A stretch of DNA of 47,315 bases from Pseudomonadota bacterium (lineage in GTDB: Bacteria > Pseudomonadota > Gammaproteobacteria > Xanthomonadales > Xanthomonadaceae). The stretch's first letter is position 1. Each line of letters begins with the position of its first letter. Shown here one piece after another: positions 17,232 to 26,900 of the stretch. The stretch covers positions 1 to 47,315 of the forward strand of contig JAKQKT010000333.1 in the NCBI GenBank assembly GCA_029560515.1, read 5' to 3'. The translations under genes were made by a program, and so were the position numbers. The notes under the pieces are model-generated. The model was not told the DNA's origin. It saw only the letters and a list, made by a program, of their open reading frames with translations, and did not search any database.

Positions 17232-17908
17232 AATACTTCAGCGACAAGACGTTCAAATTCCTGAATAACCTGCACAGGAACAATAATCGGGAATGGTTCA
17301 ATGAGCACAAGGCCGATTACGAAACCCATGTCCGGCAACCTTTTCTCGCTCTGATTGGCGACTTCCAGGCGCCGCTGGCGAAAATCAGTTCGCATTATGT
17401 TTCCGATCCCAGAGCGGTGGGCGGTTCCCTGTTCCGCATTAACCGTGACGCCCGTTTTTCCAAAGACAAGTCGCCCTACAAGCATTTCATGGGCGCACGT
17501 TTCTATCATGAGAAAGGTCGCGATAGCGAGGCACCGAAATTCTATTTCCATCTGCAGCACAAGCAGTGTTTCATCGCCGCGGGACACTGGTATCCGGAGG
17601 CAGAAGTACTCCGCAAAGTGCGGCAATTTATCCTCGACAATCCGGCCAGCTGGAAAAAGGCGGTTTACTCGAAAAAATTTCGCGAAAAATATTCCCGTGA
17701 AGCCGACAGTGCTGTCCGGGTGCCACGCGGCTTTCCTGCCGACCACGAGTTTGTCGATGATTTGAGACTCAAGAGCTATGTTGCCTCGGTGGCAATCAGT
17801 GACGAGATTGTCTGCAGCGACCAATTGCTCAAGACCATTACGCAATCCTGCCAGGAGCTGTCGCCAATGATGGATTATCTTTGCGCGGCGCTTGATCTGG
17901 AGTTTTAA
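17228..17908 (+). CDS. DUF2461 (TIGR02453-type) family protein
   Basis: A 226-residue protein of the DUF2461 family of unknown function. Family hallmarks are the N-terminal TFKFLNNLHRNNNREWFNEHK, the central VGGSLFRINRDARFSKDKSPYK and the PRGFPADHEFVDDLRLKSY block near the C-terminus. The start ATG (17228) overlaps the sbcB stop by four bases (ATGA), which implies translational coupling. An upstream extension of the frame inside sbcB is not credible. Coupling to an exonuclease gene is suggestive, but no function can be assigned. Confidence 0.9.
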   Translation: MKYFSDKTFKFLNNLHRNNNREWFNEHKADYETHVRQPFLALIGDFQAPLAKISSHYVSDPRAVGGSLFRINRDARFSKDKSPYKHFMGARFYHEKGRDSEAPKFYFHLQHKQCFIAAGHWYPEAEVLRKVRQFILDNPASWKKAVYSKKFREKYSREADSAVRVPRGFPADHEFVDDLRLKSYVASVAISDEIVCSDQLLKTITQSCQELSPMMDYLCAALDLEF

Positions 17909-17940
17909 AGATGGTCGGCAATACCGGCATCTTCCCCAAA

Positions 17941-17968
17941 ATCAGTCGTGTACCACACCGCGACTGAT
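17941..17968. terminator. Perfect 8-bp inverted repeat after the sbcB operon
   Basis: ATCAGTCG (17941-17948) pairs perfectly with CGACTGAT (17961-17968) across a 12-base loop that can itself form a TGT/ACA pairing. It lies 33 bases after the DUF2461 stop. There is no T-run, so it is a weak terminator candidate, an RNA-stabilising end or an operator. Confidence 0.3.
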
Positions 17969-18023
17969 CAATAATTCCGCACCGCAGCACGCTAAACGTG
18001 ACGCGCCGCACCATCGAAATGTG

Positions 18024-18051
18024 TTGACGATCACATACTTATCCGTATGCT
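18024..18051 (+). promoter_or_regulatory. Putative promoter of the secreted hydrolase gene
   Basis: TTGACG (18024-18029) and TATGCT (18046-18051) are separated by 16 bases. A start near 18058 would give a leader of about 94 bases containing GC-rich stretches and two GGAGG-like sites. No gene is seen between 17909 and 18151. Confidence 0.4.
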
Positions 18052-18151
18052 GGCTTGGCCATACGCTAGCGAAGGGAGAGCGCAAGCGAATATCGGGCGG
18101 GTTCCAGGAGGGATGAACCGCACGCGTCGTTTTGCCTGGGAGGGAGTGAAC

Positions 18152-19006
18152 GTGCGCTATTTATTAGTTGTTGCTTTATCAGCTTTATCGAGCCTGTGCT
18201 CGGCGAATACCGGTGTGGCCTTTGTCCACGGCACCGGCAATCAAACGGATGCCTATAACGCCTATTGGCAACCTACGATGGTGAACAATGTCCGGGGCGG
18301 TTTGCCCAATCCGGCCAACTACGTCGTGATCAATTGCGACTTTACGCAATACATGTGGGACAGCCGCGCTTCCGGCTGTCTTGCCGGACAACTCAGTAAT
18401 TTCATCAGCAGCAAGGGCATTACGCGCCTCATCGTCATTACCCATTCCAATGGCGGCAATGTGATGCGCTGGATCATGTCGAACCCGACCTATGACAGCC
18501 GTTATCCGAACATCATTTCGAAAATCGTGCGGGTGAATGCGCTGGCGCCATCGTCCGCAGGAACGCCATTGGCCGATGCGGTTACCAACGGCAATGTATT
18601 TGAAACCTCGCTGGGCTGGTTGCTTGGCTATAAATCCGATGCCGTCAAAATGCAGCAAGTCAGTTGGATGGCGCAATACAACAGCAATAATCTCTATGGC
18701 ACGAGCGGTCGCCCTGCACTGCCGAAATTGTTTCGCAGCGTAGTCGGCACCGATGTTGATTCCGCGATCTGGGATTCCGACAGCTACTGTGGTGGCTATT
18801 TCGAAAACCTCGGATTGGAAACCACGCAAAACTGGTTGAACAGTTGCTCAGATGGCTTCCTGAATTGCACCAGCCAATCGGCAGCCGGCAGTGTCTGGTT
18901 TACGGACAAGACACGCATGGCAGGTGCAGAACCGCTGTCGCACAACCAAAGTCGCCGCGCCTGTTTTGGCCTGGATTCCATCTTACGCACCGACATGTCG
19001 AACTGA
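18152..19006 (+). CDS. Secreted alpha/beta-hydrolase-fold protein (lipase-like)
   Basis: A 284-residue protein with a Sec signal peptide ending near CSA-NTG (residue 18). The mature protein opens with FVHGTGNQ, an oxyanion-type HG motif, and has a nucleophile elbow ITHSNGGN with Ser99. Candidate acid and histidine are in the GTDVDSAIWD and EPLSHNQSR regions. Several cysteines suggest disulfides outside the cytoplasm. I chose GTG at 18152 because GGGAGGG lies seven bases before it and it starts the signal peptide directly. An ATG at 18113 would add 13 charged residues and its GGAGG touches the codon. Substrate unknown; a lipase/esterase or polymer depolymerase is likely. Confidence 0.75.
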   Translation: MRYLLVVALSALSSLCSANTGVAFVHGTGNQTDAYNAYWQPTMVNNVRGGLPNPANYVVINCDFTQYMWDSRASGCLAGQLSNFISSKGITRLIVITHSNGGNVMRWIMSNPTYDSRYPNIISKIVRVNALAPSSAGTPLADAVTNGNVFETSLGWLLGYKSDAVKMQQVSWMAQYNSNNLYGTSGRPALPKLFRSVVGTDVDSAIWDSDSYCGGYFENLGLETTQNWLNSCSDGFLNCTSQSAAGSVWFTDKTRMAGAEPLSHNQSRRACFGLDSILRTDMSN

Positions 19007-19016
19007 GGCCGCCACC

Positions 19017-20219
19017 ATGCGCAAATTATTATTAGTTGCATTATTAAGTGCTGCCTGCGCTGCCCAAGCGGGCAATGACTCTCGCTTGTCCGTTCGCAAC
19101 ATGGACCTGGTCTCCTCTGCGCGACTGGTGAATATTCCGGTTCCTGCCGGTCAATTCGAACGCAAGGCAGTATCTTTTTCCTACGCGTTGAATCCGCAAA
19201 ATACTCTCTCTGCCAGTACCCCATACACGGCTGAAAGCCGGGAATTCTGGATGCAGACCGACGGTAATGAACTCAGCAAAGGTCTGATGATTGATACCAC
19301 CGCACCCGGCGCGTTGATTCGCATCAGTCCGGCAGTCGGCGCAACGGCGATTTCTCCCGGCAATCTGAAAATGCTCCGCAACGGCAAAGCCATCGACAAC
19401 GCGCAGGCATTTTCACAACAGGCTAATACCGAACAATTGCAAAAAGCCGGCATGGATGTCGGCAACGGTACCGCCATCGTAAAAATTGCCGACGGGCTGG
19501 GTGGAGGACGTTTTCAGTTGATGGTTCCGAAAGCCAGCGGACGTTATCTGGTGCATGTCTTCGAGCCCAACAGCGATGTCACGCTGCAAGCCAAAGCCGA
19601 TCGCCAGAATTATCTCGCCGGTGACCAGCTCGTCGTGAATGCCTCCCTTGGTAGAAACGAAAAAGCCCTGCCGGGTACTGAAATCAGCGGTTTCCTGATG
19701 TCGCCCTCCGGAAAAACCTATGACATGGGTTTCAAATATGAAAACGGCAGCCTGCGTGCAACGAGCAAACTGCCTGATGAAGTCGTCCAACAACCCGGGC
19801 TTTGGGAAGTGCAGGTGCTGGCCGGTGCCAGCGACGGCAACCTGCGCATACAACGCGATGCCCGCACGGTAATTTCGATTGCGCAGCCAACGGCAAAGTT
19901 GAGTGGCGAATTCCGTTTCGATCCGCAGGCCTTGTCTTTCAGCATGCCGATCCAGGTGGGCTCGCAGGGCCGCTATGAACTGAGCGGCACTTTGTTTGCC
20001 ACCGGTCGCGATGGTGTCAGCCGTCCTGTCGCGCAAGCGGCAATGGCGAACTGGTTCAAGCAGGGCAAAGGCTTGCTGAATTTGAATTTCGACCGCGCTA
20101 ATCTTCCTGCGGGATACGGTGCCCCGTTCGAACTGAAATTTGTCGAATTGAAAGATCAAACCCGCATGACGCAACTGGAATCACGCGAAAGTGCTGCACG
20201 CGTTGGTACCCGGCGCTAA
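19017..20219 (+). CDS. Secreted DUF4785-like protein, possible partner of the hydrolase
   Basis: A 400-residue exported protein with a clear signal peptide (MRKLLLVALLSAACAAQA, cut near residue 18). The mature part is rich in beta-type sequence: an N-terminal region with NPQNTLSASTPYTAESREFW, a middle region (about 185-290) that looks like an Ig-like or macroglobulin-type strand domain (VTLQAKADRQNYLAGDQLVV), and a C-terminal beta domain. I think it belongs to the DUF4785 group, which has no assigned function; that family call is from memory. It starts ten bases after the hydrolase stop, so a chaperone, inhibitor or co-secreted binding partner is a reasonable guess. Confidence 0.7.
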   Translation: MRKLLLVALLSAACAAQAGNDSRLSVRNMDLVSSARLVNIPVPAGQFERKAVSFSYALNPQNTLSASTPYTAESREFWMQTDGNELSKGLMIDTTAPGALIRISPAVGATAISPGNLKMLRNGKAIDNAQAFSQQANTEQLQKAGMDVGNGTAIVKIADGLGGGRFQLMVPKASGRYLVHVFEPNSDVTLQAKADRQNYLAGDQLVVNASLGRNEKALPGTEISGFLMSPSGKTYDMGFKYENGSLRATSKLPDEVVQQPGLWEVQVLAGASDGNLRIQRDARTVISIAQPTAKLSGEFRFDPQALSFSMPIQVGSQGRYELSGTLFATGRDGVSRPVAQAAMANWFKQGKGLLNLNFDRANLPAGYGAPFELKFVELKDQTRMTQLESRESAARVGTRR

Positions 20220-20241
20220 CCAGTCCCCAATGTTAGACTTT

Positions 20242-20267
20242 ACGGCCAGCTTGCTGGCCGTTTTTTT
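20242..20267 (+). terminator. Intrinsic terminator
   Basis: ACGGCCAG (20242-20249) pairs perfectly with CTGGCCGT (20254-20261) across a CTTG loop and is followed by seven T in all. It ends the hydrolase/DUF4785-like transcript 22 bases after the stop codon. Confidence 0.9.
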
Positions 20268-20303
20268 GCCCTCGATAAAGCATGCCATGGTATTTTTACA
20301 CTC

Positions 20304-21440
20304 ATGCAAAACCAGCTTCGGCATTTCTCCCTTTTTTATTTTTTCTACTACGCAGCACTTGGCGCATATACGCCCTATATCGGCCGCTGGGTGGACTCCC
20401 TGGGCTTCAGCGGTTACGTCGTCGCCACCATGCTGGGGCTCTGGTATGGCACAAGGATTATCGGGCCACCGGCCTGGAATCGTTTGATTGAGAAATCAAA
20501 AACGCCGGGGCATTGGTTTGTAGCCGGTACCGTCCTGACCCTGCTGTGCTTTGCCTGCTTTACGCTGACCAGGACCACGATACAGTTATTCATCGTGATG
20601 TCCCTGTTCGGTTTTTTCTATAACGCGGTGATGCCGCAATTCGAGGCGATGACACTGGAAGCGCTGGGCAAAGACACGCATCAATATGGCCGCATACGTG
20701 TCTGGGGCTCGGTCGGCTTTTTGATCGTTGCCTCCAGTTATGGAAAATTGCTGGATCATTTCGGCAACAACAGCTTCCCGTGGCTGGCAATGCCCTTGTT
20801 CATCGCTACCGTTGCGGCAGCCTGGCCACATCGTTTTGATCCCGCTCCACTGATGGAAAACGCGGGAGTTCGATTTGTCGAATTATGGCGTCGCAGCGGC
20901 GTACCGCATTTCCTGTTTGTCGTTTTGCTGGCTCAAGTCAGCTTCGGTGCCTTCTATGTCTTTTATACCCTGCACTTGCAGGCACATGGACATGATGGCG
21001 CCCATATCGGCCTTCTGTGGGGGACCGGCGTACTGATCGAAATCACGATGTTCTGGAAAGCACCGAAACTTATTTCGCATTTTGGCGCCCGTCGTTTAAT
21101 GATCTTTTGCCTGTTGATTACCGCGGCACGTTGGGCCGTCACGGCCCTGTATGCCGACAATTTCGGCATCATGCTGTTGGCCCAGAGCACACATGCATTC
21201 GGTTTCGCGGTATTCCATGCCTGCTGCATGCATTCAATGGGGAAATTCTTTCCCGGTCATTTGGCGAAAGCCGGCCAAAGCCTGATGTACGGTTTCAGTT
21301 CTGGAATCGGCGGCGTCGTCGGTGCTGGGCTTGCCTCGGTGATGTGGGATCTCGATAAGGGCTACGCAGCGTTTTTGGCGAGTGCAGCGGTTTCTTTACT
21401 GGCCTGCGGGATTTACGTGTTCGGAAGAAACAAATCCTAG
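20304..21440 (+). CDS. MFS transporter (HcaT/MFS_1-like family)
   Basis: A 378-residue major facilitator with about twelve membrane spans. The N-terminus (LFYFFYYAALGAYTPYIGRW) and the RIRVWGSVGFLIVA segment (near residue 130) match the group of E. coli HcaT, the phenylpropionate transporter, and nucleoside:H+ symporter-like MFS_1 proteins. Such proteins import small organic acids or nucleosides by proton symport; the substrate here is unknown. There is no Shine-Dalgarno before the ATG. A TATTTT hexamer (20291-20296) ends seven bases before it, so the message may be leaderless. Its stop overlaps the stop of the convergent gene within a CTAG. Confidence 0.88.
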   Translation: MQNQLRHFSLFYFFYYAALGAYTPYIGRWVDSLGFSGYVVATMLGLWYGTRIIGPPAWNRLIEKSKTPGHWFVAGTVLTLLCFACFTLTRTTIQLFIVMSLFGFFYNAVMPQFEAMTLEALGKDTHQYGRIRVWGSVGFLIVASSYGKLLDHFGNNSFPWLAMPLFIATVAAAWPHRFDPAPLMENAGVRFVELWRRSGVPHFLFVVLLAQVSFGAFYVFYTLHLQAHGHDGAHIGLLWGTGVLIEITMFWKAPKLISHFGARRLMIFCLLITAARWAVTALYADNFGIMLLAQSTHAFGFAVFHACCMHSMGKFFPGHLAKAGQSLMYGFSSGIGGVVGAGLASVMWDLDKGYAAFLASAAVSLLACGIYVFGRNKS

Positions 21441-22141
21441 GGGTTGGATCGATTGTCCATCGATGTTTCCAGCATACGCCGCGCGCAGGCATCGTCACCG
21501 AGCAATTCATTACCGATGCAAGCAGCCGGGATGACCGGAATGGTGTCGAGCGCTGCGGCGATATCCGCTTGTACCTTTGGCGATAAGGTCCATTCCATCC
21601 AGGCATAGGCGCAATTGGGATTTTTTGCTTTGGCGAGTAAATGCGTACTCTCTACTTCGGTCACATAGGTGGTCGCAGGTGGAACCGGCCTTATCAATTT
21701 CCAATGCAGGGGCAATGCCGTTTTTTGCCGAAGGCCTGGGCTATCGGCAAAACGCTTGTCGAGATTCTTGAAGGAACGCAGTCGCGAGAAATCGATTTTC
21801 TGCAGGACTGTCGGCGGCAAAAAAGAATCCTCCGAAATCACCAAATCATAATTGCCACCATCGAGTTTCGAGGTAAACAGATCATTGCTTTCCAACAGGA
21901 CCGCTTTTATCTTGCAACCGGTCGCTTTCTCGAATGGCGTTACCCAGTCAAACACCGCACTGGTTTTTCCGGATTCGATACGACCCTCGAGCGCAAGAAT
22001 ATCGAGCTCCTGTTCCATCGCCAGCGGATCGACTTTCTCGCCGACATCGGCAATGTTTTCCCGACCATCCTTTTTGCAGGAGGCCAAAACTGCAAAAAGC
22101 AAAACAAGCATCAGTAAACGGCAGACATTATTTCGCATCAT
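21437..22141 (-). CDS. Short PotD-like extracellular solute-binding lipoprotein, probably internally deleted
   Basis: A 234-residue lipoprotein starting MMRNNVCRLL with a lipobox VLASC near residue 20. The N-terminal half resembles polyamine-binding PotD/PotF proteins (GGNYDLVISEDSFLPP, IDFSRLRSFKNLDKRF). The last quarter matches their C-terminal end (PNCAYAWMEWTLSPKVQADIAAALDTIPVIPAAC). PotD proteins have about 350 residues; the central part, which carries much of the ligand cleft, is missing between about residues 127 and 160. No transporter permease or ATPase is next to it. It may be a degraded gene or a reduced binding protein. The start overlaps the end of the nucleotidase gene. Confidence 0.65.
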   Translation of the reverse strand: MMRNNVCRLLMLVLLFAVLASCKKDGRENIADVGEKVDPLAMEQELDILALEGRIESGKTSAVFDWVTPFEKATGCKIKAVLLESNDLFTSKLDGGNYDLVISEDSFLPPTVLQKIDFSRLRSFKNLDKRFADSPGLRQKTALPLHWKLIRPVPPATTYVTEVESTHLLAKAKNPNCAYAWMEWTLSPKVQADIAAALDTIPVIPAACIGNELLGDDACARRMLETSMDNRSNP

Positions 22142-23033
22142 TGCTGACTCCGTGCGGCACATGGCCGGTAGCGACATGCAGCCTGGCACTTTCGACATTG
22201 TGCCTTGAATCATCGAAAAAAATATCGGCACCGAAAGCCTGCAAGAACGGTCCCTTATCGCGGCCGCCGAGAAACAGGGCCTCATCGAGACGCACTCCCC
22301 ATTGCCGCAAGGTCAGGATCACACGCTTATGTGCAGGTGCGGAGCGCGCCGTGACCAGCGCCGTGCGAATCGGGGATTTGTCTGGAGGAAATGCCGATTG
22401 TATTTCGTGCAGCGCCGACAGAAAACCACGGAAGGGTCCACCGCTCAAGGGAGTTTCTGCCTGCTCGCGCTCGTTACGGGCAAAGGCTTCCATGCCCTGC
22501 TCCTGCGAAATACGTTCGGATTCGTCACCAAATATGACGGCATCGCCATCGAAGGCAATCCGCAATTGATCATGCGAAATATCCGGTGCCTTCGAAGGGA
22601 GGATCGTGGCGGCAGCCACACCGGCCGACAGGGCATTCCTCACGTCTTCGACATGCGTCGATAAAAACAATTGCGCGCCGAACGGCTGAATATAGGGAAA
22701 TGGCGGCGAACCGTTGGTGAATGCGGCACGGACGATTTCCAGTCCGAAGCGTTCTATCGAATTGAAAATGCGCAAACCGGTGTCGGAAGAATTTCTCGAC
22801 AGCAAAATGACTTCGATCGCCGGCAAATCGGGATTGCCGTGCTGGTTCAAGGCGAGCAGTTTTTTTACCAGCGGAAATGCAATGCCCGGTTCCAGCGGTT
22901 CGTCTTCACGGTCGCGCTGGAATTGCTGGTAAGCCTGCAAACCTTCTCGTTCGAAAAGCTCGTGACTTTCTTCCAGATCAAACAGGGCTCGGGAAGAAAT
23001 CGCAACAACGAGTTTGTTATGGGTTTCACTCAT
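22128..23033 (-). CDS. 5'-nucleotidase (NT5C1/cN-I-like family)
   Basis: A 301-residue protein resembling the cytosolic 5'-nucleotidase I family (PF06189). These HAD-type enzymes remove the 5'-phosphate from nucleoside monophosphates. Recognisable are the N-terminal VAISSRALFDLEESHELFE segment, the substrate-loop region VILLSRNSSDTGLRIFNSIE, the FDGDAVIFGDESE HAD block and the C-terminal FFDDSRHNVESA motif. Length is typical. It lies 47 bases after nadK on the same strand, and its last codons overlap the lipoprotein start. The neighbourhood (NAD kinase, NAD-linked dehydrogenase) fits a role in nucleotide turnover. Confidence 0.88.
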   Translation of the reverse strand: MSETHNKLVVAISSRALFDLEESHELFEREGLQAYQQFQRDREDEPLEPGIAFPLVKKLLALNQHGNPDLPAIEVILLSRNSSDTGLRIFNSIERFGLEIVRAAFTNGSPPFPYIQPFGAQLFLSTHVEDVRNALSAGVAAATILPSKAPDISHDQLRIAFDGDAVIFGDESERISQEQGMEAFARNEREQAETPLSGGPFRGFLSALHEIQSAFPPDKSPIRTALVTARSAPAHKRVILTLRQWGVRLDEALFLGGRDKGPFLQAFGADIFFDDSRHNVESARLHVATGHVPHGVSNDAK

Positions 23034-23080
23034 GGCGACAGCTTAGCGGATTTTATTCTCATCGGCTGCGACTACCGAAT

Positions 23081-23857
23081 TCAAGTCACGAATTGCTCGT
23101 TCAAAATGCGCTCTTCCAGGTTGTGTTCCGGATCGAACAGTAAAGTCACGGTACGCGTCAGTGATTCTCGGATCGTCACTTCGATCACATCGCGAATTTC
23201 GTGGGAATCTGCGGTCACGCTGACCGGGCGCTTGTAGGCATCCAGTACTTCGAGCTTGATTGCGGTATCCGCACGCAGCAAGGCGCCACGCCAGCGACGC
23301 GGCCTGAAAGCCGCAATCGGTGTCAGGGCAATCACCGATGAGCCCAACGGCAGAATCGGGCCGTGCGCCGAATAATTGTAAGCCGTACTTCCTGCAGGTG
23401 TCGCCACCAAAGCACCATCGCAGACCAGTTCATCCAGACGCACCTGGCCATTGAGGTGAATTCGTAGATGTGCAGTTTGTCGCGTTTGTCTCAGCAGGGA
23501 AACTTCGTTGTAGGCCAGCGATTCGAACACACCACCGGCTTCGGTAGTTGCCGTCATTTCCAATGGCCGCAATACGGCAGGTTCCGCGGCATGTAAACGG
23601 GCGAGCAATTCGCTCGGGTTGTGCTGATTCATCAGGAAACCGACCGTCCCCAATTTCATGCCAAACACCGGCAATCCACGCGCGCCGTGTTTATGCAATG
23701 TCTGCAGCATGAAACCATCACCACCAAGAGCACAGATGACATCGGCATCGTCTGGCGCATGCTGTTCGTGCTTCGCCAGCAACTGCGAAAGTGCCGCCTG
23801 GGCATCGGCAGTGGGGCTGGCTAGAAATGCGATGCGTGGGTGGGCAGGTAGTGGCAC
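23081..23857 (-). CDS. nadK: NAD kinase
   Basis: A 258-residue ATP-NAD kinase that makes NADP from NAD in the cytoplasm. The invariant GGDG motif is at residues 45-48 ([10 protein letters not shown]). The NAD-binding block NEVSLLRQ and the [23 protein letters not shown] segment are also present, as is the downstream [16 protein letters not shown] region. It starts with GTG (23855-23857); a CGGAG sequence six bases upstream supports this. It follows the giant glutamate dehydrogenase gene after an 80-base gap with a strong hairpin. Confidence 0.96.
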   Translation of the reverse strand: MPLPAHPRIAFLASPTADAQAALSQLLAKHEQHAPDDADVICALGGDGFMLQTLHKHGARGLPVFGMKLGTVGFLMNQHNPSELLARLHAAEPAVLRPLEMTATTEAGGVFESLAYNEVSLLRQTRQTAHLRIHLNGQVRLDELVCDGALVATPAGSTAYNYSAHGPILPLGSSVIALTPIAAFRPRRWRGALLRADTAIKLEVLDAYKRPVSVTADSHEIRDVIEVTIRESLTRTVTLLFDPEHNLEERILNEQFVT

Positions 23858-23899
23858 AGCGGACTCCGTTTCGCTAAAGCTTAGCCTAAATTTACGATG

Positions 23900-23924
23900 A
23901 GGTGATGTTCAACGAACACCACCT
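23900..23924. terminator. Strong 11-bp hairpin between gdhB and nadK
   Basis: AGGTGATGTTC (23900-23910) pairs with GAACACCACCT (23914-23924) across three bases, with one G-U. It lies in the gap after the dehydrogenase stop. No T-run follows on the minus strand, so it may be a weak terminator, an RNA-end protector or an operator that sets different levels for nadK. Confidence 0.4.
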
Positions 23925-23937
23925 ACCGCATTACCCG

Positions 23938-26900
23938 TCACGCAGCACGCGTACTCGCGGAAGCAATTTGCGCGAGGCGTCGCACGGCCACCGACAAGGT
24001 CGCAAAATCCATGCTGCGCAAATTGCGCATATCGGCAAACATGCTCAAGGTGTATTTCAGCGTGGCGTCATCGCGAGACAACCAGTCGGCAACCAGTTTC
24101 TCGGCTGACTTCTTGCCATCACCCTGCGATAGAACAATACCCACCAAGGCGCGCTGCTGTGCCTGCAATTCGTCACGCAACACGCCGCGTGCCTGTGCAT
24201 GCCAACGGCCCTCGACCGGGAGTATTTCCACGTTGTCCATCAACCACTTGGTATGCAGTGCATCGGACAGGGCGAAATAGGCTTCGCCGACCAATGCCAC
24301 ATCGGATTTGCGTTCGAGTGCGACTTCAATGATGTCGAGTGCGTAGGTCAGGTAAGGCAGTTTGGCAAAATCGGAAGCCATGTCGGAAGAGAAGCCCTGT
24401 TTCATCCAGGCTTTTTTGTCCGCTTCAAGGCTTGCGCGACTATCGGCCGGCAGAATCGCCGGCAATGCCGCTTTCAATGCACGCATTGGCGCCGCATAAC
24501 GTTCGACTTGTGCAGCGATATTCAAGGTTTCACCAGGCTTGTTCAACAACCAGCGTGTCATGTTCCGCTGCAAATGCCAGATGTCGGTCAATGCAGAAAT
24601 CTGTGCACTTTCCGATGCCTTCAAATCCATGTTGTCGATGCTGCTCCACCAGTCGCGCGATTCAAGAATTTCGCGACTGATGGTAAACGCCTTGGCAATT
24701 TGTGCTGGTGTCTCGCCGGTATCTTCCTGCATGCGCAACAGGAACGTCGAACCCATGCGGTTGACCATCGAGTTGGTCACCATGGTGGCGATGATTTCAC
24801 GGCGCAAACGATGTTGTTGCATGTCCGCGGCATATTTTTCCTGCAGCGGTTTCGGGAAATAGCGTTGCAGCTCTTTCGACAGATAGGGATCTTCGGGAAC
24901 GTCCGAATCCAGCAATTGATTGAAGATCACGATCTTGTCGTAGCTCAGCAATACCGACAATTCCGGGCGGGTCAAACCCTGGCCGCGGGATTTGCGTTCA
25001 CTCAGTTCTGCATCGGTGGGCAGGAATTCGATGCCACGATCGAGCAGACCCTGTGATTCCAGAGTACGGATGAAATGGCCGAATGAACCCAGGCGCGATG
25101 TACTCATCGCTTCCATCACGCTGATGGCCTGGTTCTGGCGGTAGTTATCCATCAACACCAATTCACCGACTTCATCGGTCATGCTGGCCAGCAAGATATT
25201 ACGTTCCGGCAAGCTCATATCACCGCGCTGCACTACGGCACCGAGCAGGATCTTGATGTTTACTTCGTGATCGGAAGTGTCGACACCGGCCGAATTGTCG
25301 ATGAAATCGGTATTGAGCAGCACGCCCGCATGCGCCGCTTCAATGCGGCCACGTTGTGTCATGCCCAGATTACCGCCCTCGCCCACCATTTTGCAGCGAA
25401 GTTCGTTGCCGTTGACGCGCAGCGCGTTGTTGGCACGATCACCGCAATCGGCATGGGTTTCGGAAGTGGCTTTGACATAGGTACCAATTCCGCCGTTCCA
25501 CAGCAAATCGACCGGTGCTTTCAAAATCGCATTCATCAAATCGGCTGGCGTCATTGCTTCCAGATCGGTTTCGATATGCAAGGCCGCTTTTATCTCTGGC
25601 GTCAGCGGAATGGTTTTTGCACTGCGGGCATAAACGCCGCCCCCGGCGGAGATCAAACTCTTGTCGTAATCGTCCCAGCTGGAACGCGGAAGTTTGAACA
25701 TGCGTTCGCGTTCCTTGAACGAAATCGCGGAATCCGGATTCGGGTCGAGGAAAATATGGCGGTGATCGAAGGCAGCCAGCAAGCGGATTTTTTCCGACAA
25801 CAACATACCGTTACCAAACACGTCGCCGGACATATCGCCGACACCGACGCAGGTGAAATCCTGCGTCTGGCAATCGCGACCTAGAGCGCGGAAATGGCGC
25901 TTGACCGATTCCCAGCCGCCTTTCGCGGTGATGCCCATGCCTTTATGGTCGTAACCGACCGAGCCGCCGGAGGCGAATGCGTCGTCAAGCCAGAAACCAT
26001 GTTCAGCGGAAATGCCATTCGCGATATCGGAGAACGTTGCAGTGCCTTTATCGGCGGCAACAACCAGATACGGATCGTCCTTGTCGTGGCGCACCACATC
26101 CACCGGCGGAACGATTTTGCCATCAACGATATTGTCGGTGATATCCAGCAAGGCATTGATGAAGCGTTTGTAGCAGGCAATGCCTTCGGCCAGCACGGCA
26201 TCACGGTCACCGCCGACAGGCGAGCGTTTTACGAAGAAGCCGCCTTTCGAGCCGACCGGCACAATCACGGTATTTTTTACCATCTGTGCTTTGACGAGGC
26301 CCAATACTTCGGTGCGGAAATCTTCGCGGCGATCCGACCAGCGCAAACCACCGCGGGCTACCGGGCCGAAGCGCAGATGCACGCCTTCCACCCATGGCGA
26401 GTAGACGAAAATTTCGCGGTAAGGTCGAGGCTTCGGCAAATCCGGAAGTTTTGAGGCATCGAATTTGAAACTGATGTAATCGCGATGACTGCCGTTCTTG
26501 ACCTGATAAAAACTGGTCCGCAAAGTTCCCTTGATCACCGTGATGAAGCTGCGCAAAATGCGGTCTTCGTCGAGGCTCGCCACTTTTTCCAGGAAGATCG
26601 CCAAGGCGTCGTCGCAGGCATCGAATTGCGCGTCGCGATCGAGTGCACGATCGGCAGCGATTTCTTCCAGGATGGTCGCGATTTTTTCGCGGTCGGCGAC
26701 CGGCACGATATCAATCAGGTTTTTATGCAGACGATTGCATGTCGCGGCATCGGTTTTATCATCGCGGCAAGGTTCGAAGCGTGCGGCAAACAATTCCACC
26801 AGCAAACGGGCAATCAATGGATAGCGAACCAGCGTTTCTTCCATGTAGATTTGCGAGAAAGGAACGCCGGTTTGCAATTGGTATTTGCAATAACCGCGAA

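Noticed and set aside
18050-18151. Possible c-di-GMP (GEMM) riboswitch before the secreted hydrolase
   Set aside because: The GC-rich leader has a GCAAGC stretch, but the conserved GEMM core and tetraloop receptor could not be matched.
24199-26454. Several long plus-strand frames across the glutamate dehydrogenase
   Set aside because: They are shadows of gdhB; the minus-strand protein is intact over 1642 residues.
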